Assembly (NCBI RefSeq): GCF_932276165.1
Contig: NC_064012.1
Coordinates: 9,679,501-9,743,500 of the forward strand
Source: Plutella xylostella
Taxonomy: Eukaryota > Arthropoda > Insecta > Lepidoptera > Plutellidae
Direction of reading: 5' to 3'
Length of the DNA: 64,000 nucleotides
Positions 21,001-36,000 of the stretch are shown here, one piece after another (position 1 is the stretch's first letter; each line of letters starts with the position of its first letter). Under the pieces are notes generated by a model. It saw nothing but the letters and a program-made list of their open reading frames with translations, made no database searches and was not told the origin of the DNA. Both the position numbers and the translations under genes were made by a program.

Positions 21001-24000
21001 CACCTGTGTACCTCTTTCCACGTCGAGTAGTTAGGCAAAACTTGTAAAAAACGATTAGCGCACCGAGGGGGGGACCATAGTTCATAGATAAAACAATATC
21101 CTTGATCATGTTTAGGTCACGGCGATGAAATGTAGTTCTGGGACACATGAATTTTCACTTACCGTTCGTTATATTCTTTATTTATTTGAATAAATGTATT
21201 TCGTAACAATACTTTAACTATTAATGTATCAAATGAAACTAAGTTTAAATCTAAACACTCAATATTTTTTCATCAATGAAGAATAATACAAAACGAGATG
21301 ACCTGGGGACAAACACGGCAATGAAAGATTTGGAGGTTTAATATTTTTTTGTAAAGTATCCATTAATCCTAATGATAAAATATTTAGTGCTTCATATAGA
21401 TTACTATTCCACATAACCGGAAAAAAATATAAGAAAATTATAACTTTGTTTTTTAGTACCGATTACATTGATGCCACGCAAATTTTGGCCGCGGGAAATT
21501 CACCCATGTACTTTACTTGTACATGTTATGTAAGTACTTAATAGTAAAAATCAACCAGATTTCGTAGTTTATCTTGTGGCGATTCTATAGACAGTTTTTT
21601 TTTACATAAAACTGTTTTCTCGATATTCAATTCTGTAATAATTGACTACAAAGAAACTATGTAACGAATATTTAATTATACGATATTTAAGATGATATAT
21701 TATGTTATACCAATTTATGAATGCCAGTGCTAAAATTAAAATTGAAGCATATAAAAATTAGCTAATCATTTTCTCAAAAACCTCAAATGTCAAGTGTCAA
21801 TCTCAGTATATTTAAATATCTACTCACTCTTATTTTTACGGTGGAAGCTATAACCCACCGAATCAAAATAAGTAGCAGGGATTGAGATATTCATTTTATG
21901 TAGGTAGGTACAAATTATGTTCCTCGATCAGGTAAGCCAATCGCAATTACTAATTAGCTAACGAGAATCGGTGATCAAAATAGGTCTGTGTCTTCACAAT
22001 TCGTCATTCGTCACACACAAATGGCTCCGTAGAGATCCGGAACTTTAGGCGTGTTAGCTCCTTGGCCGCGCAAGGCTACGCTCGTGACCGCTGCGCGGGC
22101 GCAGCCTGGTAGAAGGCCGCGGAAGTGACGAACCGTTCGATATTTGAATACTTTATAATTCCAACTCCAAATCGATGTTCGAAACGGATATAAAAACCAC
22201 AAAGATTTCATTGTTTTTCATTTACTTATCGAAATTAATTTTCTACGTAGGTAGGTAAGTACTTAGGTGAATTGAATATGAAATATGGAACACCTCCAGG
22301 TGTTGGCTGTTTCAACAGTTAGTACTTATTGATTCTAGGTACACCTATTTAAGATTTAATTTCTTGCTGACGGTACATATTTTCAACAGCTAGTGCTTTA
22401 AATAATGATAAAAATATTGATAGTCTCATAATACAGGTTTCCTCTATCTTAACTGCCTTTGCTGACCCATATCTACGGCAGTTATAGTGTTGTAATTTTC
22501 CGAAACATCAATTACATGCATCTATCGACAGAATAAGTGCAGCGAAAATAACTATTAAAATTACACTGGTTAGTTAATTTGAAATTCACAAAACGTAATT
22601 AATTTGCAGTTAAATTACTTATTGTTTTCCGATTGTTGTTTAGTACAAAGTGTGCAGTAAATTTTAATTTGTTTGTAGCATTAGGACTAGCATATTAATA
22701 TTGATCTGGCTCATAAGCTTGCATACATACACTAAAATAGGTACGTATGCGGTTCTTTGATTTGATTTTAATGATTTAAGTAGGTATGTTTTCAACAAAA
22801 ACTTTGAGAAGGTATTATAAAAAGTGGTATAAAATCCAACCATTTAACATAATCATTCCCAAATCTATTTAAAATCCAGTTTAGCCCTAAGGGGCCGTCT
22901 CCACAGGAGAGGAAATCTCGACAAGTTGGCGTTTCAGCCTTGTGGAGACATCTTCTATTAGAGTATACAGGGTGTTGCAAAAAGGGTATACTGAGCCGAA
23001 ACCTACGTGTCCAATACAAACCAGCTTGTTATATCTAAGCCCTAGGTTTCGGCTTAGTATACCCATTTTACCTGTATTCTGTATAGAAATGCGTGGCACA
23101 ACGACCGTCGCGATTTCCTCGCGATTGGAGACGGCACCTAAGCCCGGTGAGTAGGGTACAACGTGGGTACAACAGGGTACGCGGAGTAGTCGTGTGCTCT
23201 ACCACGAGTAAGCACGAGTTTCACAACCAGTCGCCCGACCGGTTTGTCAACGTCACATGTATGGACAAGCGGGGAAACCATCTATGCACTGTCCCAAGAT
23301 GCCCTCACCTTATCTCAAAGTAAGTTTTACTACAGAATCATGCAAGCCACCTGGCCCCGACAGTACTAGAATTTTCTTTGCAACATCTGGCAGGTTTTCA
23401 CGTAATGTTCCATTAAGTTTCTAATGACACCCGCGGAAGAAACCTCTCGGTTGGCCGAAATGCCTGTCTCATAGTGATAATGGGCGAAATTTCCTTATTA
23501 TTTATTCATTAAGTTTCATTTAATTTTATTGAGAGTGCCTATTTTGTAGTACTTATATACTTATATTAGACGACCGAATGGCGTAGTGGTTAGTGACCCT
23601 GATTACTGAGCCGATGGTCCCGGGTTCGATTCCCGGCTGGGGCAGATATTTGTTTAAACACGGATATTTGTTCTCGGGTCTTGGATGTGCCCGTAAAATG
23701 GCAATAGGCCCGCCCCCTATTACATTGGGACTAACATAACACTCTGGCGAAAAGTGGGTGCAGCAATGCACCTCTGCCTACCCCGCAAGGGAGTACATTA
23801 GTACAAGGCGTAAGTGCGTGTTTTTTTTTATATACTTATATATGCTAATTTTATAAACATGAAGAGCGCGGAAAGACCAAATTTCTTTAGCTCTGCTATA
23901 TCTTGGGAACCGCTATTGGTAGGACAGGTAAAAAGATAAAATCTATATTTTAACCTTAGAATCGAACCCAAGACCACCAAGTGGGTATTGAAGCGCAGCT

Positions 24001-27000
24001 ATTCTACCACGGATCAGTCCACAAACCACGGATGAAGTTAATTAAAATAGGTTTGGCCATGAATAGGTTTAGTTAAATTCCAAATTGTATTGTTTGTATC
24101 GCCACTCAATTGATCACGTTTTTTTTAATAAATTGGTATATAATGGATTTATATTTAGATAACTGCATTTTTTAAGTAACTACGTAATACCTTGTAGTAT
24201 TCGTATGTACCTACTACGTAATTTTCACAAATTCCTGGTTGTTTTTTGATCATACATCTAAACTCTTAATAATATATTGATAAAACATAATCCTAACTAA
24301 TAATATAAATGCGAAAGTAACTGTGTCTGTCTCTCTGTCTGTTACTCTTTCATGCCAAAACTACTGGACGGATTTGAATGAAATTTGGTATAAGTACATA
24401 TGGTCTAGACCCTGAGAAAGAACATAGGCTACCTTTTATCCCGGAATTCCCACGAGAAAACTTTTAAGGCGAAGCTTAGCGCGCGGGAACATCTAGTGTA
24501 TAGTAAATTCATTATATCTACCTACTACAGGTAGATAAGTAGGTACCTACACAGACTAATAAGTAGTGTGTAGGTCAGGCCGCAAAGCAGTTTACTATCT
24601 TAATTCTCATTCATTACCCGCCATTCTCCTTTCCTTTGATAAATGTAATAACGGACCGCTTACTCCTCTAACTAAAGTCTATTGAGAATTCCTTATTTGA
24701 TACCAATAGGTAACTGTTTTTCGCAATTGGTTCTTGTTATACTTTTAAGCTGAATAGGTACAGATAGCAAAAAATATCAGACCCGGGAAAATGTATGAAT
24801 CAAATAATATATTGAATTGATTCGTGTAGGTACATTGAACATTGTTCAAACAACAGATAAACAAGCTCTATTGATTTATTATTTAATTTTCATGTCACAT
24901 AATATCAGTCAGTGGATTTTAATACACTCCCGGGAAATGAAAAAGTTTCTCTCACAAAATGATGACACCAAACGACCCCAATTTTTTCAAATATTTAAAT
25001 TAAACTTATAACAAAATATTATCGTTTTTAGTTGGCAATATCCTGATGCTCTGTTAAATGTACTTCAATGTTGCAGAAGACGTCATTAAGCTAGCCTTTT
25101 CCGTTTAGGAGTAATTTGGTGCTTTTCTCAGTGGAACCTTTTCATTGCCCGTGAGTGTATTAAAGTGCTTTATAACTTTTGCTGACTCTGCGATTAGCCA
25201 GACTTAATTACCTCTTGTAAGTAGGTATTATAAAGCGCAATCCGGTAAGCATCTATTTTATACATACCTCTACTAAACTCAATAGAATGAGTAGATACTA
25301 GATTAGGTACTTAGGTACTGGCGAAATCTATTTTTGTGTTTTACTAGGTGCTTACTTACAATGTTTCTCTGACAAAAGACCTAGATTTTATCCGATATCT
25401 TCGCTAAACTGCCATTCATAATATTATAAGTAATGTACATAAATTCTAGGTGTTTGCTATACCTATAAATAACTTTTCACAATAACACATGCTTTCAGTC
25501 TGAATTCAAACTTGACTTGAGCAAGTACTACATATATTCATGTGTTGATATTTGATACCAAATAATGGAGTAAGTAATAAATACGTGTAGTTCATATTCG
25601 TAATTATTCCGATTTATTAATGAATTTTGGAGTAGGTATACATGTGTATCATCTATCACTTTATTAATATCTCTACAACTTATACATTTAACACCTAACA
25701 CAATTACCAAAATCTGTAAAAACATTGCATTTAAAACTAACCGCCTTGCATAACAGCCCACCTAACCCCTTTGCCCGTTCCAGATGGTTCCACGGCAGCA
25801 TGTCGGCCAAGGAGGCGGAGGTGCTGATGATGGAGAGGGGCAAGAACGGCTCGTTCCTGGTGCGCGAGTCGAAGACCCACCCCGGGGACTTCGTGCTCAC
25901 CGTGCGGGTCAGGGGCCGCGTCAACCACGTCAAGATTAATAAAGAGGTTAGTTTCTGAATTGTTTTAAACTGTGGCTATTATTGACTGCCAGTTTCAATA
26001 GCTCTATCTACTGAATACCAGAGTTGCAGGTTGTAAATTTTATGTGTCAAAATAGTATGAAAGTAACTACCAGACCAGTCATCGGTAGATAGAGTTATTG
26101 AAACTGGTAGTTAGGGTATAATTGACCACGAGGTAGAGAATCGTAGTACCTACTTCCTACGGGACGGAACTGTTTCGATGAACCGACTATACTAAAAATC
26201 GCAGGGGGGTTACACTATTATACTGACGAAAAAAGGCTGTCGTGTAATCGGCACGTTTAATATCTGTAGGTTTAATCGTGGGTCGTGCAGCAGCGCTTTG
26301 AAATGCCGTTTTTCGTCATATAAAGTATGTAGAGTAACCCCCTGCTTATCATTATCAATCAGCTAGCTATGTAAGCGAGCTAGGCAGCCGAACATAGTTT
26401 CATATCTTTGGATACTTTGGTTCACAGTAGTTCAAACTGTAAACTAGCTTCGGAGTTACTGAAAATAAGTTCGCTAGCTGGAGGTGTGGCCTGTCCTTTG
26501 TAGTGTGTTTATTTATGTACCTACCGATTTATTATCTACTTGTGGATTTATTATAATACTTAATAGTCTGATCGCCCACATCCTCCCATTACCCTATGTA
26601 GATAATGGTTGTATAGGTATATACCTAGCACCTATGTAATGTTGTACATACACTGTCCGTTGTATTGAAGTATTACCAAATAATAAACAAAAAATGCTCC
26701 TCTCAAGATGGCTCTTATTTTTTGTTTCAACGACGCGACTTATTCTGCGTGGGATGTAGAATTTGACATGTTATTGTGCGAATATGTATAATGGTAGTGT
26801 ACAAAAAATTTGTTTACTTATATTAGTATACAGGAACCCTTATTATATTTGGATTATTTTATGATAAACAGTTACCATAAGTTAGCCTTAGTTAGCATAG
26901 GTACGTACCTACATACTTTGTAATAACCAAAGTGTACCTGCTATGACTACTTACCGTAGTCATAGCAGGTATATAAGGTATTTAAACTAAACTAAACCTA

Positions 27001-30000
27001 CCTATACGCTAGTGTAGGTAGTACCTACTAGGTTTGTAGTGTTTGTGTCGTGCACAGGCTATTAAAAATAATTATTATAATAAGTAAATACCAATTTACT
27101 CCACCGATCAAACGTATACGAGTAGGTATATGAGTGACATTGCAATTATTTTTTTTTTGCACACCTTTAACATAGTCGGTCCTGTAATTCCTGTGGGTTG
27201 ACTGGTAGGAAATGCTTTCAGCATTAAGTCTACCCTTTGTACATTTATTTATTTTTTCAATAAAGGACTAAATTATAATAAATAATAAGTATTGAAGTAG
27301 CGAGTCGCATTTCTCCGTGATTGATTCCGTAGCAAAGGGTGTATTCATTCAGTGATGGCTTCCGAAAACTTTACATAATCTACTCATTTAACTTAACCAC
27401 TTTATCAAATAAATAATAAATATACATATGTACTGTACTATACTTACCATTAACTCATTTTACCTATGGTAGATAGAAAATAAACATTAAATATGAAAGA
27501 GAATATTTTTCTTCGGAGCAATAATTAAGTACCTACTTATGTTTTTATAGGCTGTAGTTAAATTTATCGAATTCATGATATTAACGCATTAGCTATACAT
27601 AGAGGGCGTAGTCAGTAATTTGGTGTGTTCAAGTTGCAAGCGTACGGAACCCTATAAGAGGTCAATACAACCGACTGTTCCAAATCTAAATCTCAGATAT
27701 TAGCCTGATTTAATTTACCTGCGCGTGGGCACATTACTGACATGCTGATGAGACCCGCACCCACACAGCCACGTGGTCTACCTGTCTATACAATATACAT
27801 TATATATGTATATCATACTAGCTGTTCCTGCGAGCTTCGCTTCGGCTTAAAAAGTTTCACCGTGGGTATTCCAGGGTAAAAAGTAGCCTATGTTCTTTAT
27901 CAGGGTCTACATCATATGTATACCAAATTTAGTTCAAATCCGTTTATTAGGTAGTTTTGGCGTGAAAGAGTAACAGACAGACAGACAGTCAGTAGTTAGA
28001 TGTTGTGTGCGGGGTTCTCCATAATCAACTTTAATCAACCTACATTGACAGTTTCTCATCGAAGATTCGATAACTCTTATGTCAATGCTTTACGAACTAA
28101 TTTAATTGAAAATGCATCAGCGCCACATACCTACACGGCTTTGTTTACCTACCATCATATTATGTAAATAGAAAATGTGTTTAGTTATGTCTGATCTAAC
28201 ACGATTACCTATGAGTTTACTGCGCAATATGTGCTAATGGAAGTTTACTGCTCATAGAGGTAATATTTTAACAAAATCACCAATTTATCCAACAGTCATA
28301 TAAATTGAATTCAAAGTTCCGTCTATAATGTATATAATATAGTATTACTATGAACAATTTACAAGTGAGGAAAATTGTTCATAGTAATACTATATTATAT
28401 ACATTATAGACGGAACTTTGAATTCAATTTATATGACTGTTGGATAAATTGGTGATTGTTTTCTCGTATTTTCAATGTTCTCGGAACAGAATTTGTTCAG
28501 AATAACATCTGGAGTCACCCACTTTTCCCTTATTGTACTTACCACTTTTGCAAAAACCTGTAAATCAAATCATGAACTCATATTGTACATAGTAATATTC
28601 ATTATATTATTATGTATAATGTAGGTACATTATTAATATAAATGACCGTTTACAGAAGACAATTGATTGATTGATATAAAATTGAATTGAATCATCCTAA
28701 CTATAATAAGTATATGTATAATCGTGAATGAATAATTTCCTGGTTTTACCTAGACGCAGGCTATAGATTACATTCATTTAGTCTATAAATAAAGCTTCTG
28801 TATGTAGGTGTCCATTGACAATTCTTCTGATTCTATTAATGACTACGTAATGTGTAAAGTTGAAACCATTGAGTAGTTCTAAAGTCCGAGTTAGTTATAT
28901 TTCCGAGTTGTTCTATGGCTGAAACACTAGGTACTTACATGTACAATGAATATTAAAAAAAAACATAGCCCTTCTATATTATGAATATTTATAAAGAGCA
29001 TAAAGTCAACGATTTCTAATTTAAACATTAACTACATAACTATAAGTACTTCATTAATTATCTTTTTCTATGCAGGTTAATTATTACTAGTTAATTTAAT
29101 AATCGTTTGGTTACATGAATATTTGCGAGTTTTTTGAAGTCAAAATGTGTATCTTCTTCGACTTGTTGACAATTTAAATTGAAATCGCATGTATTTGCAA
29201 TGTATACTGAAAAATGACTGAAAAATATTTCCACATGATTTGGCACTGTGCCTACTATAACTAAATCTCGAAACAAACATCTTAACTATCCTCAGTAAAA
29301 TTTATTTGAATGTTAAGTAATTACTTGCACAACGGTATGTAGGTATACTATAACGTAACATCAGTTATTATTGTTATAAAACTCAATGGTTAACATGCCC
29401 ATTCTCTATTGTGCTTATTCAGTATTTATAGATATCCGAGATTAGCCAATCCGGAAACAAAAACCTACTTATAATTAGATATATAGATAGATCAATAACT
29501 CTATATTTTACCTCCGATTGCTACAAAACAAGTAGATGCAGCATAATACTCTTCATTCCTGATCTTGCTAGCCTACCTCATCTGCTTTTCCGAAGACAAC
29601 TTACTTAACTGAAAGTTAAAATTTATCACTTAGTGAAAATTTCGCCATAGTCGGTTATCTAATCGACCTGTTTTCATTCATCAATTATACGTCATCTCCA
29701 TATAAAATTCATGACAGATGTGTCAAAAGTCAACCAGCACTGCTCCCTGGTTATGCTCTAACCGACAATGGAGAAATTGGCACTTAACATGCATGAAATC
29801 GCAATGGTATAAAGTCGGAAGTGGTAATACGAACTTAGAACCGATCTATAGTTTTATTGTGAGGGTGGATGTTTGAAGGCTGATGGAGGGCGGTGTGCAA
29901 GAATGAGTCAACCGTGGGTCAGTGAGTAAGTTCCTTCTCTCAACAGACATTGTCCGTATAAGGCGACTTTACCCGGCAATGTTCATCGCTGTGTTATGTA

Positions 30001-33000
30001 TGTGTAATGCATGGCTGTGATAAGTAGTTAGCTCTGCTCATATTATTATAATAATTATTATTAAGCTTATATGTCTTGTATACCAACTAGTTTTAAGTCT
30101 TTTTTTGAAAAGATGGCTCAGGAGTTTCTTGCCTCCGTTCTTCTCCTTAGACAGAAAGAGCCCCCCCTTATCCGAACGGAGAGTAATTTGTAAAAATTGA
30201 CGTTCATCAGAAAATTTTATATTTGTACGATGAATAAAAAATTTTGACTTTGACTTTGACTTTGACTTTGTGTCACACAGCCAGCAATATATGTAAATTA
30301 TAAATAGTACTTACTGATAGTGATAAGTTGAAAAGTCTTCTGAGTAGGTTTATTTTATCAAAAAATAATGTGTCGTAAGAACTGTAATTATGATAATAAT
30401 CAACCGCTCTATTACTTAACAAGTACCTGTCTGTTTTTACTCGATTCGTGCTCGTGAGTTGCAGAACTACTCGTAGGTACCTGCCATACAAACTAGTTGA
30501 TGGGAAAATCGAGGTAAAACTCGGGTCCTAGGTATTACCTGATCAATTGTTACTTATATCGCGTGACTTGGTGTCATACATTAATTATTACATGGTAGGT
30601 GTATAAAAATACACAGACATATACGTACGAATTGTCTTATGTGGTTCAAGCAGTTATCTAATGTAGAGTAGGAGCTAACCACCTACGTATATAGGTAGCC
30701 GTTCTTTTGAACAAAGCAATACCCAGGAGTTGCAGGAAAAAAAGACAAATAAAGTAAAGTAATTAATATTATGTGTGTGTAAACTAACAGTGAGTTAAAT
30801 ATCAAATGGACCAAGGCAGTGTCGGAGTGGTGGCCAAGGGAGGGACGGCGACCAGTCGGTAGACCGCCGACCCGTTGGTCCGATGACATTAGGAGGGTGA
30901 CTGGACCAAACTGGATGAGTGTAGCACAGTACCGTGGGACTTGGCATAACATGGAGGAGGCCTATACCCTGCAGTTTATTGACATAGGCTGATGATGATG
31001 ATGATGATGATAAATATCAAAAAGACTAAATTTTCCTCAATATCCTCTATAGAATAATGCAAGTGTACGACTATCGATAAGATAATATACCGATGGTATG
31101 CAAAGAACGCTTTCATTATGTATGTTGGCTCCTGCAGCAGGTTGTAAAAGTCAAGCCTTCCACGAAAAGACAGTAGCCCATTAATAAAGTACTGAAAAGG
31201 AGTAAAACTCATTATAGAACTGTTTATGGCGACAATTTGTTTGAAGCGCACACACCTCGCGCGTCATCCACCGATTGTCTCTGCTAATGATTATGGACAC
31301 AAGATACAATATGAGAACCTGTTGAAGAACATTACTGTAGCTTAGCTTTTCATAGGTAAACTTACGAATTCTCACTTAGCTATAACCATTTTATTAAACG
31401 TGGGTTTGGTAGGTTAGGGGAAATACATCCAGAACATAAAATTTTGTGATTGTTAAACTTGTCTCACAATTTCTTACCAATACCGATACATTAATTAAAA
31501 GCATAATACTAGAGTAAGTGGTAAATGTAGGAAGCAAATGATCCTACACTACGTACATGTAAATGCGATGACACCACTTTTGCGGTTAGCTAGAGTATCC
31601 CAGAAGCAAGGCCACAACACGCATTAGCCGATAAACTACCAGGTATGAATTTAAAGTTTTAAACACTAATGTTCATAAGGAAACATAGTGATGTAGTGAA
31701 AAGGACAATAAGGACACAACACAATCTGATATTTACGTGATACTTGTCACGCACTCCTAGCCTTGGACTCGAGACCATCTAATGTCTACGCAAACAGCAC
31801 CAGTTATGATATTTTTACCATTTATGCGTGGTTTGTGAGCACAATTAACTTTTGGTACTCTAATAAGTACTGTAGGTAGGTACGTTGTGGTACGGATTTT
31901 TCAGAGTGGTGTAATAGAAGGACATTGATGGGTTCTAAACCAAAAACCGCAGCCAAAGTTGTGTTCAACACAAAATAATGTCCCAGTAAAAGGTCGTCAC
32001 AATATTCGAACGCACAGAGGACCTATCACGGGTTAACGTAGTTATACGCTGGCGTTCTAACTACGATACTACACAAACAAATGAAAAGGAAGGCCTTCAA
32101 TATTTTCTACACCATCTATCTCCTCCAGAACAACAAGTACGACGTGGGCAGCGGCGAGAGGTTCGACGACCTGGTGGGGCTGATCGAGCACTTCCGCAAG
32201 TACCCCATGGTGGAGGTGGACGGCGACGTGCTGCGGCTGCTGCAGCCGGTCAGCGGCACCACGCTGAAGCCCACGGAGATACAGGACAAGCTGGACGGGC
32301 TACAGGTGAGAGATTATTCTAAAGGATTACTCTGTACTGGCGTAAAACGAACGCACGGGAGCTGTCGTGCAAACGGCACGTTTTATACGTAAGCGTTCGT
32401 TCGTTCGTCATGTAGAGTGACGATCATGCACTTTATTTTAAGCTATAGGGTTGTCAGTTATGTGATTTCGGTACCACCCCCTCGATGTCTACCTATGTGT
32501 ACTGCCCATGAAAGTAATAAGTACTTCATGGAAATAATAAGTACTTCGTACAACAGTATAGGTACTTATTACTTCCATGGTACTTCCATACATAGCCATT
32601 GTCATTTGTTTCACAATCGGTTAACAAAGAAGTTTTAACAAGATATTACGGAGCAACAGGAAGCCCCAAAATGTTGTCTTTTTTAATAGACTCCTCAAAA
32701 TAACTTTACCCAATGCGCTGTTTCTGCTCAAGAATCATAAAATACTAATAATAAAATACATTCAAAATCAGGTTTTACCTGCTTAAATGGTATTTGATCT
32801 AAATTTAAACAGAGGACCCGTAAAGGCTGTTGTTTTGTTATTGATATCCAAATTAACTGAATCACCTACATAAGTAACATAAAACAAAGATAACCAATTA
32901 TCCTTAATCGGTAACATTAGCTCGGTCGTTACACTTGGCTAATTCCAGAACTGATGACGGCAATTAAATTTAACAAACAGATAACAGATAGACACTAAAA

Positions 33001-36000
33001 GGCACATTTAATTTATAGAATAGCAAAGATTTACAAGATAATGAGCAAGAGTGTGCGTTGGACGGAGAGTTCCAGTCATTGCAGTTGCTGGACAACCTCA
33101 ACTTCTTCACTACCAAAGAAGGCTCTAAGCAAGAAAACGCTTGTAAGAACAGATACAGGAATATTCTACCTTGTGAGTAGCCACTATACCTAATATTATA
33201 AGTTGATCAGATTGTAACTGTTAGTTTCGAAGCAACACTGATGCAGCATGTTAAAATCTTGTATAATTAACATCAAAAAGTCTGAGCGTATTATAAGCCG
33301 TAGATATTTTTGGCTGATGATGGCAAAAAGACACTCGCGAACAATTTAAAAGTTCCACCTGCCATTGTCTTTCCATATGCCACTGAAACTTTTCATTGCC
33401 CGCGCTATAGTATTATGTATAATATATGTAGGTGTTTTTAAAAGCTAGACATCATCTTGAATCTGAGGATGACGACCTATGGATGGACACATCTAACGTA
33501 TTCCCTTTGTTTTCAAGATGACCAAACCAGAATAGTGTTAAGAAGGAAAGATGAGAAAGCCGCATGTAGTGACTACATCAACGCTAGCTACATCACGACC
33601 CCAAGACTGATCGACACTCCCAGCTCCTCGTCCAATGAAAGCCTTAACAGTGTGCGTTGTGAGTACCCACATGTTTATTATTAGGTAAATCAGCATGTTT
33701 TTAAAATTACATGCTGTTTATTTCCCGTAAACTCATAACATAATACCCTGTTTCGTTTCATTGTTACTTATTCTTATTACAGACATCAGGGCCAGGTTTT
33801 AAAAAAAAATCATAATTACCTACTAAAATTCTAAACATTTTTAGCGTTACGGAGTGAACCGAAGCCAAAGAAAAAAGTTTTCGTTTTTAAATCCTTGTCC
33901 GATGACGCGTTGAAGGAAGCTAAACGATGTTTCAAATTGGATAAAATTAACGGAAATTCGGGTAAGAAATTGTTTTTTCTCAAGATTTTCTTTATTTGCA
34001 ATCGACAGGACATGACGTAATAAACCTTATTCAAATTCATTTATTGCAAGTCACATTGTGGAATTAGGTGGTAATTAGTTCATTAGTTACAAATACTATA
34101 CTGTTATACTGAACGTTTTTTTAGCAAAACAGAAAACTTACATTGCTACCCAGGGCTGCTTGTCAAATACAAAGGAAGACTTCTGGAGGATGGTGTGGCA
34201 GGAAAACGTCAGGGTCATCGCCATGATCACCAACGAAGTCGAGAAAGGAAAGGTAATAATTCAAACTATCTAGATTAAAAGTCTAGCTTAGCTGTTAATA
34301 AAAAAAACTATATATAGAGGGAGTAACGTAGAGGGGTAGTAATATTTCTTGGAGTAACGGAACATCTCACGTTCCTGTCGCAATCGGTCTGTCTGGTCTG
34401 CAAAACGTCGATAGACCTTACGAATTAGTTTTAATATGTCCACATACCGATAATAGAGGTATTTTACATAGGTGGTACTGAGCTGCAATGTTTTAATCAT
34501 GTTACTATTCCTTGTTTCAGAGAAAATGCGAGAGATACTGGCCTCATCCTTGTGAACAAGAGATCTACGACAGCCTCACAGTGAAGTCAATAAGCGAAAA
34601 CTACCATGAAGATTATTTAGTCCGAGAACTAGAAGTCAGAGACGAGAAAAAATCTTGTCGGACAATTTATCAATATCAGTTCACGGTACGAGTCAACTTT
34701 AACAATATGTTTTTTCTGTTAAGTTTTTGTTGTGGTCAGAAGAAACGCAATAACTGAGGGTTTATTACTGGCGCCCACGCGACCTGCCGTGGGGCGTAGG
34801 CGCGCTTGAGCCGTCGTGCATAATATATTGAACTAATTCATTTTTTATACAAAGTACCTACCTATTATAATGATTGTATGTCGATTTGATTTATACAACG
34901 GTGTTGTTGTTCAAGGCCTGGCCCGACCACGGGATCCCCGCATCCGCGGCCGGCGTGCTCGCCTTCATGGAAGACATCAACACCAAATTAAATAAAACCT
35001 TACAAAGCAAAAACGGACCGGATCAGGTAACTATATACTTCTACCTACGTATCTTTTTGGCGACGAAAAGTCTGTTTACTATGTGCTATGTCTAGTTTAA
35101 AAAAACATGTCGCTAATGGTTTTATAACTACTACGGTCTTTAAAGATACGAGTACAATAATTATGAACCTACTAGATGATATTAATGTTCAGTATGATGA
35201 TATTTGGTGGTACAGAATTATAAAAGGCGACCGTATGGCGTAGTAGTTAGTGACCCTGACTACTGAGCTGAAGGTCCCGGGTTCGATTCCCGGCTGGGGC
35301 ACATATTTGTTTAAACACAGATAATTGTTCTCGAGTCTTGGACGTGCCCGTAAAATGGCAATAGGCCCGGCCCCTATTACATTGGGACTAAACATAACAC
35401 TAGCGAAAAGTGGGTGTAGCAATGCACCTCTGCCTACCCCGCAAGGGAGTACATTAGTACAACGTGTGAGTGTTTGTTCTTTTGTTGTTTTTTGTTTTGA
35501 ATTGTAAAATAATGGTAATGTTTTCAGAACGTGATATGCGTGCATTGTTCGGCGGGAGTGGGAAGGACAGGCACTTTCATCGTATTGGACATTCTCATCG
35601 ACAAAATTAAAGCTTTCGGTAAGCATTGTTACTATAATTATCAAGAAGGTCAAGCTAGCTGAGAATGCAGATATTGTATATACCTTTTCATATTTTCTAC
35701 AGTGGAAAGTCTTCCAGATAGTTACCTCACTTTCTTATTTTACATAAACAAGACAGTGTGGATGTAGGTACATCTACCCACGTCACTGAAATAAGAAACC
35801 GTAGTTATGAAGACGTGTTACATGATAGCGTTATGAACAAAGGCATAGGATTTAATTACCATTTGATCATCATATCGGTAGCCACATAGAAAAGATAAAA
35901 AACAATAACTTGATATTTTCAAAATCTTTAAGATAAAAATCATTCATGTACGAACAGCCTACGAATGCTCAATGGCAAGGAAATAAGTGAATAAACACAA

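Larger units (their letters stand above)
15049..25783 (+). other. Long repeat-rich interval before the csw SH2 exon
   Basis: This region holds most of the repeats in the left half: MITEs, LINE fragments, a phased motif array and SINEs, listed separately. Manual reading found no N-SH2-like sequence; the few GC-rich patches are at 18013, 18990-19110, 22060-22130 and 23100-23319. Confidence 0.6.
25947..32128 (+). other. csw intron splitting the SH2 domain
   Basis: This 6.2-kb intron holds hairpin MITEs (25983, 26201, 28275, 29629), a CTAGT-ended repeat (27817), LINE tails (30050, 30790) and otherwise AT-rich DNA. No coding exon is supported. Confidence 0.6.

Noticed and set aside
22011..22150. 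GC-rich patch with short frames on both strands
   Set aside because: Checked as a possible N-SH2 exon of csw; no WFH, FLVRES-like or GGE motif and no convincing splice pair.
23572..23643. Functional tRNA gene
   Set aside because: A and B boxes are present, but the sequence continues into a conserved SINE body that recurs at 35226, so it is a SINE head.
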